From contig PNOO01000010.1 of the NCBI GenBank assembly GCA_013824905.1, forward strand, positions 1 to 21,296: a stretch of DNA of 21,296 nucleotides, read 5' to 3'. Source of the DNA: Syntrophus sp. (in: bacteria). GTDB taxonomy: Bacteria > Desulfobacterota > Syntrophia > Syntrophales > UBA5619. This document shows positions 7,736-15,419 of this stretch, one piece after another. The first letter of the stretch is position 1, and every line of letters begins with the position of its first letter. The notes under the pieces are model-generated. The model was not told the DNA's origin, searched no databases, and worked only from the letters and a program-made list of their open reading frames with translations. The position numbers were made by a program, and so were the translations under genes.

Positions 7736-7861
7736 CGAGTAAAGTATTATTGCCTTGATCCGAAGAAGGGCTCTTGAAACGAATGGCTTAAAGCAAAGAA
7801 GTGTGAGAAGGGGGATAAGTAACGGCCGCCCCACATAACCACATAAAGAAAGGAGAAAAAA

Positions 7862-9793
7862 ATGAACATCGCCGGGTATATAAACAGAAGAGGTATCCAA
7901 CGAAAGCTGATTGTTTCATTTCTCTTGTTGGGGTTGATCCCCATGGTCATCATGGGTTCTGTGTCTTATTACAAATCCACGGACATGTTGTTGAAAAATG
8001 CCAATTCCGAGATGATCAACCTGACCAAAAAGGCCATCGAACTATTGGACTCCCAATTCACTGTATACAAAATGCAGATGGATACGATTACAATTCCGGC
8101 TAAGCAAGTCCTGGATATGCTCCAGTTAGGTATGAGCATTGATGCGGGAAGTACGGAAAATCTGGAAAAAATTTTCGTTGAACAAGTGAAGTCTTCTCCT
8201 GCTATCAAGCGGATTAATATTTTTGACATGAATGGCGATATGAAGATCACAAACAACAGGGCAGCATCCGATCAGGCGGAGAAAGCCTCTTCGTTTCCGT
8301 GGTATAAGCAGGCCTCAACCGCTAAAGATATCATATTCGGAGAAGTGTATATTCCCAAGGGACTGAGTGAACCCGTAACCACCATGGTGAAAACTTTCCT
8401 GACCCCGGACGGCAAACCGTATGCTTTCATTGTGGTCGATATATCCGCTGAATATGCTACCAAGTCGGTGACCAATATTAAAATAGGTAAAGAAGGGTTT
8501 GCCTATCTCATAAACAGGGACGGCATGGTGATCGCCTATCCGGATAAAACGAAAATTTTACAGTGGAATATCAATAAATATGATTTCGGCAAAGAAATAC
8601 TCCAGAAAAAAAACGGCACCACGGAATATTCCCTCGACGGGCTCGATCGTTTTGCCTCTTTTCAGGAATATCCCGCTATGGGATGGATTATCGCCTCTTC
8701 GGTGAATAAGGCGGATATCCTTGAATCCGTCAATACAATGAATACCCTTTTCATTATCCTCGTGATTGTGATGGCTACGTTTTCATTGGTTGCGGGTGTC
8801 CTGTTTACCATCCGTCTGGTTAAGCCGATCAACCGGATCGTGGTGGGATTGAGCGAAGGCTCCGACCAGGTGGCAACCGCATCGATGCAGGTATCGGAAT
8901 CGAGCCAGCACCTGGCGGAGGGCGCTTCGGAGCAGGCGTCCTCCCTGGAGGAGACGTCGTCCTCCCTGGAGGAGATGTCGTCGATGACCAAGCAGAACGC
9001 GGACAATGCCAACCAGGCCAGGGCGATGATGAACGAAGCGAAGCTCGTCGTGGAGAAGGCAAACGCACAGATGGCCCAGCTGACGGAGGCGATCGGACAG
9101 ATAACGCGTTCGAGCGAGGAGACGGGGAAGATCATCAAGACGATCGACGAAATTGCCTTCCAGACAAACCTGCTGGCGCTCAATGCGGCAGTCGAGGCGG
9201 CGCGCGCCGGGGAGGCCGGAGCGGGATTTGCGGTGGTGGCGGACGAGGTGCGGAATCTGGCGTTGCGGGCGGCGGAGGCGGCACGGAACACGAGCGATCT
9301 GATCGAAAAGACGATCAAAGCGGTGAAAGCCGGCAACGAGATGACGCTCTCGACGCAGGATGCGTTCCAAGCCAACGTGAAGCTCTCGGCGAAGATCAGC
9401 CAGCTTGTGGATGAGATCGCTACTGCATCGGAGGAACAGGCGCATGGAATTGCTCAGGTGAACACAGCCGTGACGGAGATGGACAAGGTAACGCAACAGA
9501 CGGCGGCGAACGCAGAGGAGTCGGCGAGCGCTGCTGAAGAGATGAACGCGCAGGCGCAGCAAATGCGGATATATGTCGATGAACTCGCTGGGATCGTTGG
9601 TGTAAACATGGGAGATTCCGGATCAACCGCAAGGGGGGCTATTACCGCTGCGACGGGCGGAAAACGGGCACTTTCGCAAATCGAAGGGCGCAAAATGAAG
9701 GACCAGCACATGCAGGGAAAAAGCGCGAAGCCGAAACCGGGTGATGTCATACCCTTCGATCAGGCTGATAAGGACAGTTTCAAAGATTTTTGA
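7862..9793 (+). CDS. Methyl-accepting chemotaxis protein with periplasmic dCache-type sensor
   Basis: A 643-residue transducer. TM1 is at about 15-36. A periplasmic double-cache-like domain covers about 40-290, with membrane-proximal F-A-Y-L-I-N-R-D-G-M-V-I-A-Y-P. TM2 is at about 296-317, followed by a short HAMP-like start (R-L-V-K-P-I-N-R-I). A long coiled-coil signalling domain has its hairpin tip near 430-465 (E-I-A-F-Q-T-N-L-L-A-L-N-A-A-V-E-A-A-R-A-G-E), the CheA/CheW contact region. Glu/Gln-rich heptads such as S-S-L-E-E-T-S-S-S-L-E-E-M on both arms are probable methylation sites. A flexible basic linker leads to a C-terminal acidic-aromatic D-S-F-K-D-F, possibly a docking peptide for adaptation enzymes. 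AGGAG precedes ATG. The sensor half is AT-richer than the signalling half. Cache domains usually bind small organic ligands, but no ligand can be named. Confidence 0.95.
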   Translation: MNIAGYINRRGIQRKLIVSFLLLGLIPMVIMGSVSYYKSTDMLLKNANSEMINLTKKAIELLDSQFTVYKMQMDTITIPAKQVLDMLQLGMSIDAGSTENLEKIFVEQVKSSPAIKRINIFDMNGDMKITNNRAASDQAEKASSFPWYKQASTAKDIIFGEVYIPKGLSEPVTTMVKTFLTPDGKPYAFIVVDISAEYATKSVTNIKIGKEGFAYLINRDGMVIAYPDKTKILQWNINKYDFGKEILQKKNGTTEYSLDGLDRFASFQEYPAMGWIIASSVNKADILESVNTMNTLFIILVIVMATFSLVAGVLFTIRLVKPINRIVVGLSEGSDQVATASMQVSESSQHLAEGASEQASSLEETSSSLEEMSSMTKQNADNANQARAMMNEAKLVVEKANAQMAQLTEAIGQITRSSEETGKIIKTIDEIAFQTNLLALNAAVEAARAGEAGAGFAVVADEVRNLALRAAEAARNTSDLIEKTIKAVKAGNEMTLSTQDAFQANVKLSAKISQLVDEIATASEEQAHGIAQVNTAVTEMDKVTQQTAANAEESASAAEEMNAQAQQMRIYVDELAGIVGVNMGDSGSTARGAITAATGGKRALSQIEGRKMKDQHMQGKSAKPKPGDVIPFDQADKDSFKDF

Positions 9794-9854
9794 AGGTTGG
9801 GTATGAAATAAAACCACAAATGAGACGATAAAGAGCGGTTCCGAAGCCTGCGCG

Positions 9855-10757
9855 TCATGCCTTATCTTTGTACCCGAACTCCTGGATCATGCGGGGATCA
9901 TTGGTCCAGTCTTTTGCGACACGGACGAAGAGTTCCAGAAAGACCTTTGCGGCAAAAAACCTTTCCATTTCCAGGCGCGCCCTAGTGCCGATCTCTTTGA
10001 GCATCGCCCCCTTTTTCCCGATGATGATCCCCTTCTGTGAATCCTTGGCGACATGGATCGTCGCGGCGATCCGGATCATGTTTCTCTCTTCGTCCTCCTT
10101 GAAGGCGTCGACGACAACAGCGGTTGCATAAGGGACCTCCTGGTGGGTGCGTAGAGTGATCTTTTCCCGGATGATCTCGGCCGCGATGAACCTCTCGGAG
10201 CGGTCTGTCATCATCTCCTCGGGAAAATACTGTGGGCCTTCGGGCAGGAGCTTCCAAATCTCCCCGATGAGACGGTCCACGCCATCGCCCTTCAGGGCTG
10301 AAAGGGGAAGGATTTCCCGGAAAGGGTGCAGACTGAAAAACGAGTCGATGAGGGGTAAAAGCAGCCGTTTATCAACCAGATCGATCTTGTTTATGACAAG
10401 AAAAACGGGAAGAGGAACCCCTCCAAGGGCCTCGATAATGAAGCGGTCCTCCGGATGCGGTGTGGCGCCTGCCTCGGTGATCAGTAGAAGGAGATCGACA
10501 TTTCCGAAAGTCCCGGTCGCTGCGTCGACCATGGCCCGGTTCAGGGGGGTGGTTGCCCTGTGAATACCAGGGGTATCGAGGAAGATCAACTGCCCCTGCC
10601 GCTCACCGGAAAGGTTCCGGATTCCCATGATTTTGTTACGCGTCGTCTGGGGTTTGTGGGTGGTGATGGCAATCCTCTCGCCGACGATCCTGTTTAAGAG
10701 GGTCGATTTTCCCACATTGGGTCTGCCGATAATGCTGATGAACCCGGATTTGAACAT
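9855..10757 (-). CDS. era: GTPase Era
   Basis: A 300-residue protein with a Ras-like G domain (G-R-P-N-V-G-K-S-T near residues 11-19; T-T-H-K-P-Q-T-T-R-N switch region; D-T-P-G-I-H; N-K-I-D) and a C-terminal type II KH domain containing V-A-K-D-S-Q-K-G-I-I-I-G-K-K-G, the RNA-binding loop. Era binds the 3' end of 16S rRNA and assists 30S assembly. The start at 10757 is preceded by GGAG at proper spacing; an ATG four codons upstream (10769) lacks such a site. It is the last gene of the mtaB-rnc-radical SAM-era leftward set. The rnc/era pairing occurs in many bacteria, here interrupted by a radical SAM gene. It converges on the chemoreceptor gene with a 61-base gap lacking an obvious terminator. 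Confidence 0.97.
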   Translation of the reverse strand: MFKSGFISIIGRPNVGKSTLLNRIVGERIAITTHKPQTTRNKIMGIRNLSGERQGQLIFLDTPGIHRATTPLNRAMVDAATGTFGNVDLLLLITEAGATPHPEDRFIIEALGGVPLPVFLVINKIDLVDKRLLLPLIDSFFSLHPFREILPLSALKGDGVDRLIGEIWKLLPEGPQYFPEEMMTDRSERFIAAEIIREKITLRTHQEVPYATAVVVDAFKEDEERNMIRIAATIHVAKDSQKGIIIGKKGAMLKEIGTRARLEMERFFAAKVFLELFVRVAKDWTNDPRMIQEFGYKDKA

Positions 10758-10868
10758 GTCTTTCTCCATCGATATTCTACACAGCTACTCAGGGACTCTT
10801 CTTCACCGAAAGAGGATTTTGAGCTCCGGTGAGACTGTCCCCGAAATTTCTTAGGTCAAGATAGCATG

Positions 10869-11951
10869 TCAGACGTCAGCATGCAAACCTCCTGTCGGAA
10901 AGGTGGAGATATTCCCGTACCTGTCTGCTTTAAAAGACCTTTCACCGGTACTCAGCACCAACTCATACCGTGCAAGGGAGGGATCGACGGCGATTCGGAC
11001 GTTGCCGGGGTCAAGGCGTACTTTCAGAGAGGTGAAATTGACCCGACGGTGACCGTAGACGTTCGAGATGTCGGCGGGGGCGACTGTGAAGGTGACGGGT
11101 CCCCTCCCGATTTTGGCTGCGGCAAGAAGGGCCAAGGCCAGTTCAAGAAAAATGGAGGATTCGACAAGCGACCTGAAGGCCGGATGAAAAGGTCCTGCGA
11201 CGACGGCCCCGGTTTTTTCCAGTTCTTGAGTGGTTTGGAGGCCGAGGCGGATGACGGGAATCTGCGCGGCAGTCAGCTTTTTGAGGGCATTTCCACATTG
11301 CGTAACCGCCTCAGCAATCGTCAGCGGTGTATAGCGTTCTTCCCGGAATGCATCGGCAAGGGGGGTGTCTCGAAGGACAATCGTCGGGTGGATCCGGACC
11401 GTATCAGGACGAAGGGAAATCGTTTTATCGATCGTTTCGGCGAAACATTCCTCGGTGTCTCCGGGTAGACCGGACATGAGATGAATCCCCGTCGCGAAGC
11501 CCCGAGCCTTGAGGAGGGATACCGCCTGGAGGGTGTCTGCTGCCGTATGGCCTCGTCTCGAAAGGAGAAGGACCTCGTCATTGAGCGACTGCGCCCCCAC
11601 CTCGACCGTCGTCACGCCAAGGCTCTTGAGGAGGACGAGACCCTCGGCATCGATCTCGTCGGGGCGGGTCGAGATGCGGATGCCGTCGACAGCGCCCTCC
11701 CTGAGAAAAGGGGTTGCAAGTTGGAGAAGACGGATCTGCTCATCCCGTACCATGCCGGTGAACGTCCCGCCGTAGAAGGCGATCTGGACGGGGGTGCTGC
11801 TTCGCCTGCTGTTGCCGAGATGGGCGCGGACGGTTTCCTCAAAGGCGCTTTCCTCGATTCGGTCTGGGCGATCTCCCGCGGTCAGTCGTTCATTGCAGAA
11901 GAGGCAACGGTGAGGGCAGCCCCGGTTCATGATGAAGATGGGGATGATCAT
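10869..11951 (-). CDS. Elp3-like radical SAM protein (no acetyltransferase domain)
   Basis: A 360-residue radical SAM enzyme with the cluster motif Cys12-P-H-R-Cys16-L-F-Cys19 (CX3CX2C) right at the N-terminus, followed by F-Y-G-G-T-F-T, a G-G-E-equivalent position, and I-S-T-R-P-D-E-I-D. The middle has G-A-Q-S-L, then S-G-L-P-G-D-T-E and the R-I-H-P-T-I-V-L-R-D-T-P-L block characteristic of Elp3/COG1243-like proteins. Elp3 proper has a C-terminal GNAT acetyltransferase domain; here the last 100 residues show no such motif. Related stand-alone genes sit beside rnc in various anaerobes, suggesting an RNA-modification or RNA-linked function, but none is demonstrated by the sequence. It lies between rnc (36-base gap) and era (111-base gap) and is probably in their operon. 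Confidence 0.85.
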   Translation of the reverse strand: MIIPIFIMNRGCPHRCLFCNERLTAGDRPDRIEESAFEETVRAHLGNSRRSSTPVQIAFYGGTFTGMVRDEQIRLLQLATPFLREGAVDGIRISTRPDEIDAEGLVLLKSLGVTTVEVGAQSLNDEVLLLSRRGHTAADTLQAVSLLKARGFATGIHLMSGLPGDTEECFAETIDKTISLRPDTVRIHPTIVLRDTPLADAFREERYTPLTIAEAVTQCGNALKKLTAAQIPVIRLGLQTTQELEKTGAVVAGPFHPAFRSLVESSIFLELALALLAAAKIGRGPVTFTVAPADISNVYGHRRVNFTSLKVRLDPGNVRIAVDPSLARYELVLSTGERSFKADRYGNISTFPTGGLHADV

Positions 11952-11987
11952 GGGTCAACCTTTTGTGCTTTACCGGTCGGGATATCC

Positions 11988-12698
11988 TTAATTATTCCGA
12001 AGGACCTCAAGGGCCTCTTTCGCCGCTTGCTGTTCCGCTTCCTTCTTGCTCCTTCCTGTTCCCGTCGCGATGACCCTCTGGCCGATGACCAGGGATGTCT
12101 CGAAGCGCTTCTCGTGGTCGGGGCCCGTTTCGGAGGTCACTATATAGCGGGGCAGCTCCCTGAAGAGGTTCTGGCAGATCTCCTGTGCGGCCGTCTTGTA
12201 ATCCCTGTAGACGGCGGCAGCCGCCCCCGCCTCGATGAGCGGTTCGAAGAGCCGTCCGATGAAGGCGGCGGTCCGGTCGAAACCTCCGTCGAGGTACATC
12301 GCGGCGACGACGGATTCAAAGGCGTTAGCCAGCAAGGAGGGCTTTGTCCGGCCGCCCGAGGACTCCTCTCCCCTGCCGAGGAGAAGAAACTCCCCGATCC
12401 GGAAACTCCTCGCCAGTTTGGCAAGCGGCTGTTCATTGACGACGGAGGCCCTCAGTTTTGAGAGTTCTCCTTCTGCCAGGTCGGGGAATTTTTTCATGAG
12501 CATGTCGCTGACGGTGAGCTCCAGAACAGCGTCACCCAAAAATTCCAGCCTTTCGTTGTCCTGGCAGGGTAATGCGTTATTCTCGTTGACAAACGACCGG
12601 TGAGTCAGCGCGTTATCGAGTAAGCCGCGATCTTCAAAACGATAGCCGATGTAAGCTTCCAGCTCCATCAGGGCCTGCACTCTTTTCTCTTTCATCAT
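11988..12698 (-). CDS. rnc: Ribonuclease III
   Basis: A 236-residue protein: an RNase III catalytic domain (about 10-150) with the signature N-E-R-L-E52-F-L-G-D56-A-V-L-E-L, and a C-terminal dsRNA-binding domain (about 160-233) ending G-x-G-x-S-K-K-E-A-E-Q-Q-A-A-K-x-A-L. The enzyme processes rRNA precursors and double-stranded mRNA regions. The third metal-ligand block reads S-L-L-A-N125-A-F-E128-S-V: Glu128 is kept, but the Asp usual in E. coli RNase III (D114) is Asn here. Two adjacent ATGs (12698, 12695) lie after AGGGA; the second has better spacing. It follows mtaB after 27 bases and precedes the radical SAM gene, consistent with one transcript. Confidence 0.96.
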   Translation of the reverse strand: MMKEKRVQALMELEAYIGYRFEDRGLLDNALTHRSFVNENNALPCQDNERLEFLGDAVLELTVSDMLMKKFPDLAEGELSKLRASVVNEQPLAKLARSFRIGEFLLLGRGEESSGGRTKPSLLANAFESVVAAMYLDGGFDRTAAFIGRLFEPLIEAGAAAAVYRDYKTAAQEICQNLFRELPRYIVTSETGPDHEKRFETSLVIGQRVIATGTGRSKKEAEQQAAKEALEVLRNN

Positions 12699-12725
12699 GT
12701 TCCCTAATCTACAAATAGCGTCTTG

Positions 12726-14033
12726 TTATTCCTGAATCACCTCGCCGATCAGGCGCCCGTTTCGGAAGGACCCCGGCATCACTCGGACGATCCGGTTGGC
12801 GTCGCAAGCCGTGCCGCAGGCGACAGGGATGTAGTTATCGGAAAAGCCGATAGAAAAGCCGGTCGATTTCTCCTTTCTGCCCTCGATGAGAACGGCAAGC
12901 GGAGTTCCGATAAATCTCTCGGCAAAGGCTTGTCTTTTCGCGGTTCCGATTCTCCTCAGCTGTTCCGCACGCCGCTTCTTTTCTATTTCAGGGACCTGGT
13001 CGGGCATCGCTGCTGCGGGAGTCCCGGGCCGTCGAGAGTAGGGAAAGACGTGGAGGTAAGCAACGGGCAGCCCTTCCACGAGCCGGATGGTATTGACGAA
13101 GGCCGTTTCCGTCTCGCCGGGAAACCCGGCTATGACGTCTATCCCGACGGCAATGTCAGGAACTGCCGTATGGACTTTCCGAATGAGATCCCTGAAAAAG
13201 GCCGCATCATAGTTCCGGTTCATGGCGGCAAGTATACCATCATCCCCGCTTTGCAGGGGAATATGGAGATGACGGCAAACGACGCCGGATGACTCGATAA
13301 GCGAGATGAGTTCATCGGTGACTTCGCGCGGTTCGATCGAGCTCAGGCGAAGGCGTTCGACCAAATGTGCTTCGGTAACACTCCTGACCATCGCCTCAAG
13401 ATCAGTGGTCGGAATGAGGTCGCGGCCGTAGGCGCCGAGGTGGATTCCCGTCAGGACCACCTCACGGTAGCCCTCTGACGCAAGGGAGGCGATCCCTTCT
13501 TCGACTTCTACAGGCCGGAGGCTCCGGCTTGCCCCCCGTGCCCGCGGGACGATGCAGTAGCTGCAAAAAGCGTCACAGCCGTCCTGGATCTTAAGAAAGG
13601 CGCGCGTATGGTCGGGAAACGAGGCTGCTCCTAGAGAGGAGAACCTTTTTTCACTTCGGATGTCGCCGACGTGGATCTCAGGAGCTATTCCTTCGGAAAG
13701 CTCCCGAATCAAATCGGAAAGCCGTGACTTTTCAGCGTTTCCGACGACGATTCCGACGCCCGGAATCCGGGCGATTTCCTCCGGCGCTCTCTGCGCGTAG
13801 CAGCCGGTCACAAGAACAACCGCCGCCGGGTTTCGCTTGATCGCACGACGAATGAGCTGGCGGGACTGGTAATCGGTCCTGCCGGTGACCGTACAGGTAT
13901 TGATGATGTAGCAGTCCGCCTCTTCCTCGAAGGGGACGAGCGTCATCCCCCGGACAGCCAGTGTCTCCGAGATCCCGGCCGATTCGCACTGGTTGACCTT
14001 ACAACCCAGGGTGGCCACGGCGACTTTAAGCAT
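12726..14033 (-). CDS. mtaB: tRNA t6A37 methylthiotransferase MtaB
   Basis: A 435-residue radical SAM methylthiotransferase. The N-terminal UPF0004 domain contributes three cluster cysteines: Cys11 in T-L-G-C-K-V-N-Q, Cys47 in N-T-C-T-V, and Cys78 in T-G-C-Y-A-Q. The radical SAM core has Cys153, Cys157 and Cys160 in D-G-C-D-A-F-C-S-Y-C. A C-terminal TRAM-like RNA-binding region follows. The opening L-G-C-K-V-N-Q separates MtaB from MiaB and RimO. The enzyme adds a methylthio group to t6A at tRNA position 37 next to the anticodon. The start at ATG 14033 follows GAGGGG and gives the family N-terminus; a TTG at 14057 would add eight unlikely residues. It is the first gene of the leftward RNA-processing set. 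Confidence 0.93.
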   Translation of the reverse strand: MLKVAVATLGCKVNQCESAGISETLAVRGMTLVPFEEEADCYIINTCTVTGRTDYQSRQLIRRAIKRNPAAVVLVTGCYAQRAPEEIARIPGVGIVVGNAEKSRLSDLIRELSEGIAPEIHVGDIRSEKRFSSLGAASFPDHTRAFLKIQDGCDAFCSYCIVPRARGASRSLRPVEVEEGIASLASEGYREVVLTGIHLGAYGRDLIPTTDLEAMVRSVTEAHLVERLRLSSIEPREVTDELISLIESSGVVCRHLHIPLQSGDDGILAAMNRNYDAAFFRDLIRKVHTAVPDIAVGIDVIAGFPGETETAFVNTIRLVEGLPVAYLHVFPYSRRPGTPAAAMPDQVPEIEKKRRAEQLRRIGTAKRQAFAERFIGTPLAVLIEGRKEKSTGFSIGFSDNYIPVACGTACDANRIVRVMPGSFRNGRLIGEVIQE

Positions 14034-14237
14034 CGAGACCCCCCTCGGCCGGGTCAACGCTCATACCGGGGTGAATCTGCAGGGATATGTTTGGAAAAAT
14101 ATTTTGCCGATCCATAGGGATGCCTTTCTTTAATGAATCTAAACGCCAGGTGCTTCTTTTGTCAAGGTGAAAGGATTTTATGGTATTTCGCTTTTGCTTC
14201 CGGTAGAATACCGCTCTATTCCGGGAGGAGGTGCTGC

Positions 14238-14681
14238 ATGCAGGAGTTCGTCCGTATCGTATCGGAAAACCCTTTGATAGGGATAGGGATTGCGTTCGCA
14301 GCCCTTTTGGTCCTCTATTTTTTCTTCATGAAACTGGTCAAGTATGCGCTGATCCTCTTCATCATCGCCGTTGCGATCGCAGGGTATTTCTATTTCAGGT
14401 ATCCGGAGGACAGGCCTGCCAACCTGGGTGAGGCCATAGAAAAGGCCCTCACCGAAAGCAGTCGCGCCTTGGAAAAAGGGAAAGAAGTTTTGGACAAGGG
14501 GCGCGAAATGATCAACAAGGGGAAAGAGGCTTTGGAAAAGGGCAAGGAGATTGTTGAAAAGGGCAAGGTTGTTTTAGAAAAAGGGATCGATAGAGGGAAA
14601 GAGGCAGTCGAAAAAGGGAAAGGCGCCGCTGATGAGATCGGGAAAATCATCGGGGGAGAGAAGGAAACCCGATCGAGATAG
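14238..14681 (+). CDS. Small membrane protein with tandem KG heptad repeats
   Basis: A 147-residue protein not matching a family I can name. Residues about 12-31 and 36-53 are two hydrophobic helices separated by a short basic turn, probably an inner-membrane hairpin. From Ala77 to Asp118 there are six tandem heptads of the form x-[LIV]-[EDN]-K-G-[KRI]-[EVD], followed by four residues and a seventh copy (123-129). The heptads correspond to 21-base units at 14466-14591 in the DNA. The pattern would form a highly charged amphipathic rod, somewhat like LEA or apolipoprotein-type repeats, facing the cytoplasm or periplasm. ATG 14238 follows GGGAGGAGG; the frame extends upstream to 14133 but that leader lacks such a site. 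The gene stands alone between divergent mtaB and convergent hydrolase genes. Confidence 0.72.
   Translation: MQEFVRIVSENPLIGIGIAFAALLVLYFFFMKLVKYALILFIIAVAIAGYFYFRYPEDRPANLGEAIEKALTESSRALEKGKEVLDKGREMINKGKEALEKGKEIVEKGKVVLEKGIDRGKEAVEKGKGAADEIGKIIGGEKETRSR
14466..14591 (+). repeat. Six tandem 21-base coding repeats
   Basis: Six units encode x-[LIV]-[EDN]-K-G-[KRI]-[EVD]. GAAAAGGGCAAG-type cores recur at 21-base intervals with scattered, mostly silent, changes. The repeats have diverged, so they are not a fresh slippage product. Confidence 0.7.
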
Positions 14682-14709
14682 CGCCCGGCGGGAAACGAAA
14701 AGGTCCCCG

Positions 14710-15219
14710 TTAACGGTGCCCGGCCGGTGTGCTTTCCCCCATCTCCAGGAGCATATCCCAGTCCAGCATGGGAAAGACGAGGTGGAGGTTGTGGTCGTCG
14801 TCGACGAGGTGGATCTCCAGATTTCGAAAGAGACGCTCCGCGATCCGACGGGTCGGCCCCGGGGGGACGACGAGGTCCTGCCGACCATGGTAGAGTGTCA
14901 CAGGCAGCTCCAGCGGCGCCTCATAATAGGGGTTGAAATCGCCATGGCCGAGGGCGGGGGAAAGGAGGATGAGTCGCCGTGTCCGGGACTCGTTCTTGCA
15001 TGCAAATTGCGCAGCCATGAGGCCCCCGTAACTCGAACCGACGAGGATCAGGTTGCTCTTCGCTGCGAGCCCCCGCTCGAGCTGTGCCATCCTCTGTTCG
15101 AGGGAGCCGGAGAAGTTTTCCATGATCATCTCCGGGTATCTCTCATGGAAGAAAGTACCCTTGGTTCCCCGGCTGCTGCTGTCCAGACCGTGGATGAAAA
15201 CACGCGTCACATCCCTCAT
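14710..15219 (-). CDS. YqiA/YcfP-like alpha/beta hydrolase
   Basis: A 169-residue compact alpha/beta hydrolase. Visible features: the early oxyanion segment F-I-H-G-L-D-S-S-S-R-G, the nucleophile elbow G61-S-S63-Y-G (G-x-S-x-G), a catalytic Asp candidate D115 in H-G-R-Q-D-L-V-V-P, and His143 in D-D-D-H-N-L-H. Size and order match the UPF0227/YqiA-YcfP group, whose members are small cytosolic esterases with unclear physiological substrates. I chose ATG 15219 (AGGA about 9 bases upstream) because the domain begins immediately; an open frame up to 15369 would add a 50-residue leader unlike the family. It points toward the repeat protein (28-base gap, convergent) and away from the DUF1015 gene. 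Confidence 0.78.
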   Translation of the reverse strand: MRDVTRVFIHGLDSSSRGTKGTFFHERYPEMIMENFSGSLEQRMAQLERGLAAKSNLILVGSSYGGLMAAQFACKNESRTRRLILLSPALGHGDFNPYYEAPLELPVTLYHGRQDLVVPPGPTRRIAERLFRNLEIHLVDDDHNLHLVFPMLDWDMLLEMGESTPAGHR

Positions 15220-15419
15220 TGCGACCATCCTGATATGGGAAATCCTGCCGCGGGTGGCATGTCCAGCCGGTAGCATTGCCTCTGGAAAACGACGGAGCCG
15301 CCCTTGTGCATTGCTTTCCATAAATCGGTGTGTTAGAAAAATACAAGTAAAATAATTGAAACGTCTCATATGCTGAAGCCTTGAGGCTCTTGGAGGCGTT
15401 TTGACGAGAGGAGATATCC

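Noticed and set aside
7789..7818. TAAA and GGGGATAA upstream of the MCP, resembling a flagellar sigma-28 promoter
   Set aside because: The spacing is 18 bases instead of about 15 and the -10 lacks the GCC core; too weak to call.
11481..12461. 326-codon plus-strand ORF opposite the radical SAM and rnc genes
   Set aside because: Antisense shadow of GC-rich coding DNA; spans two unrelated genes and has no domain pattern.
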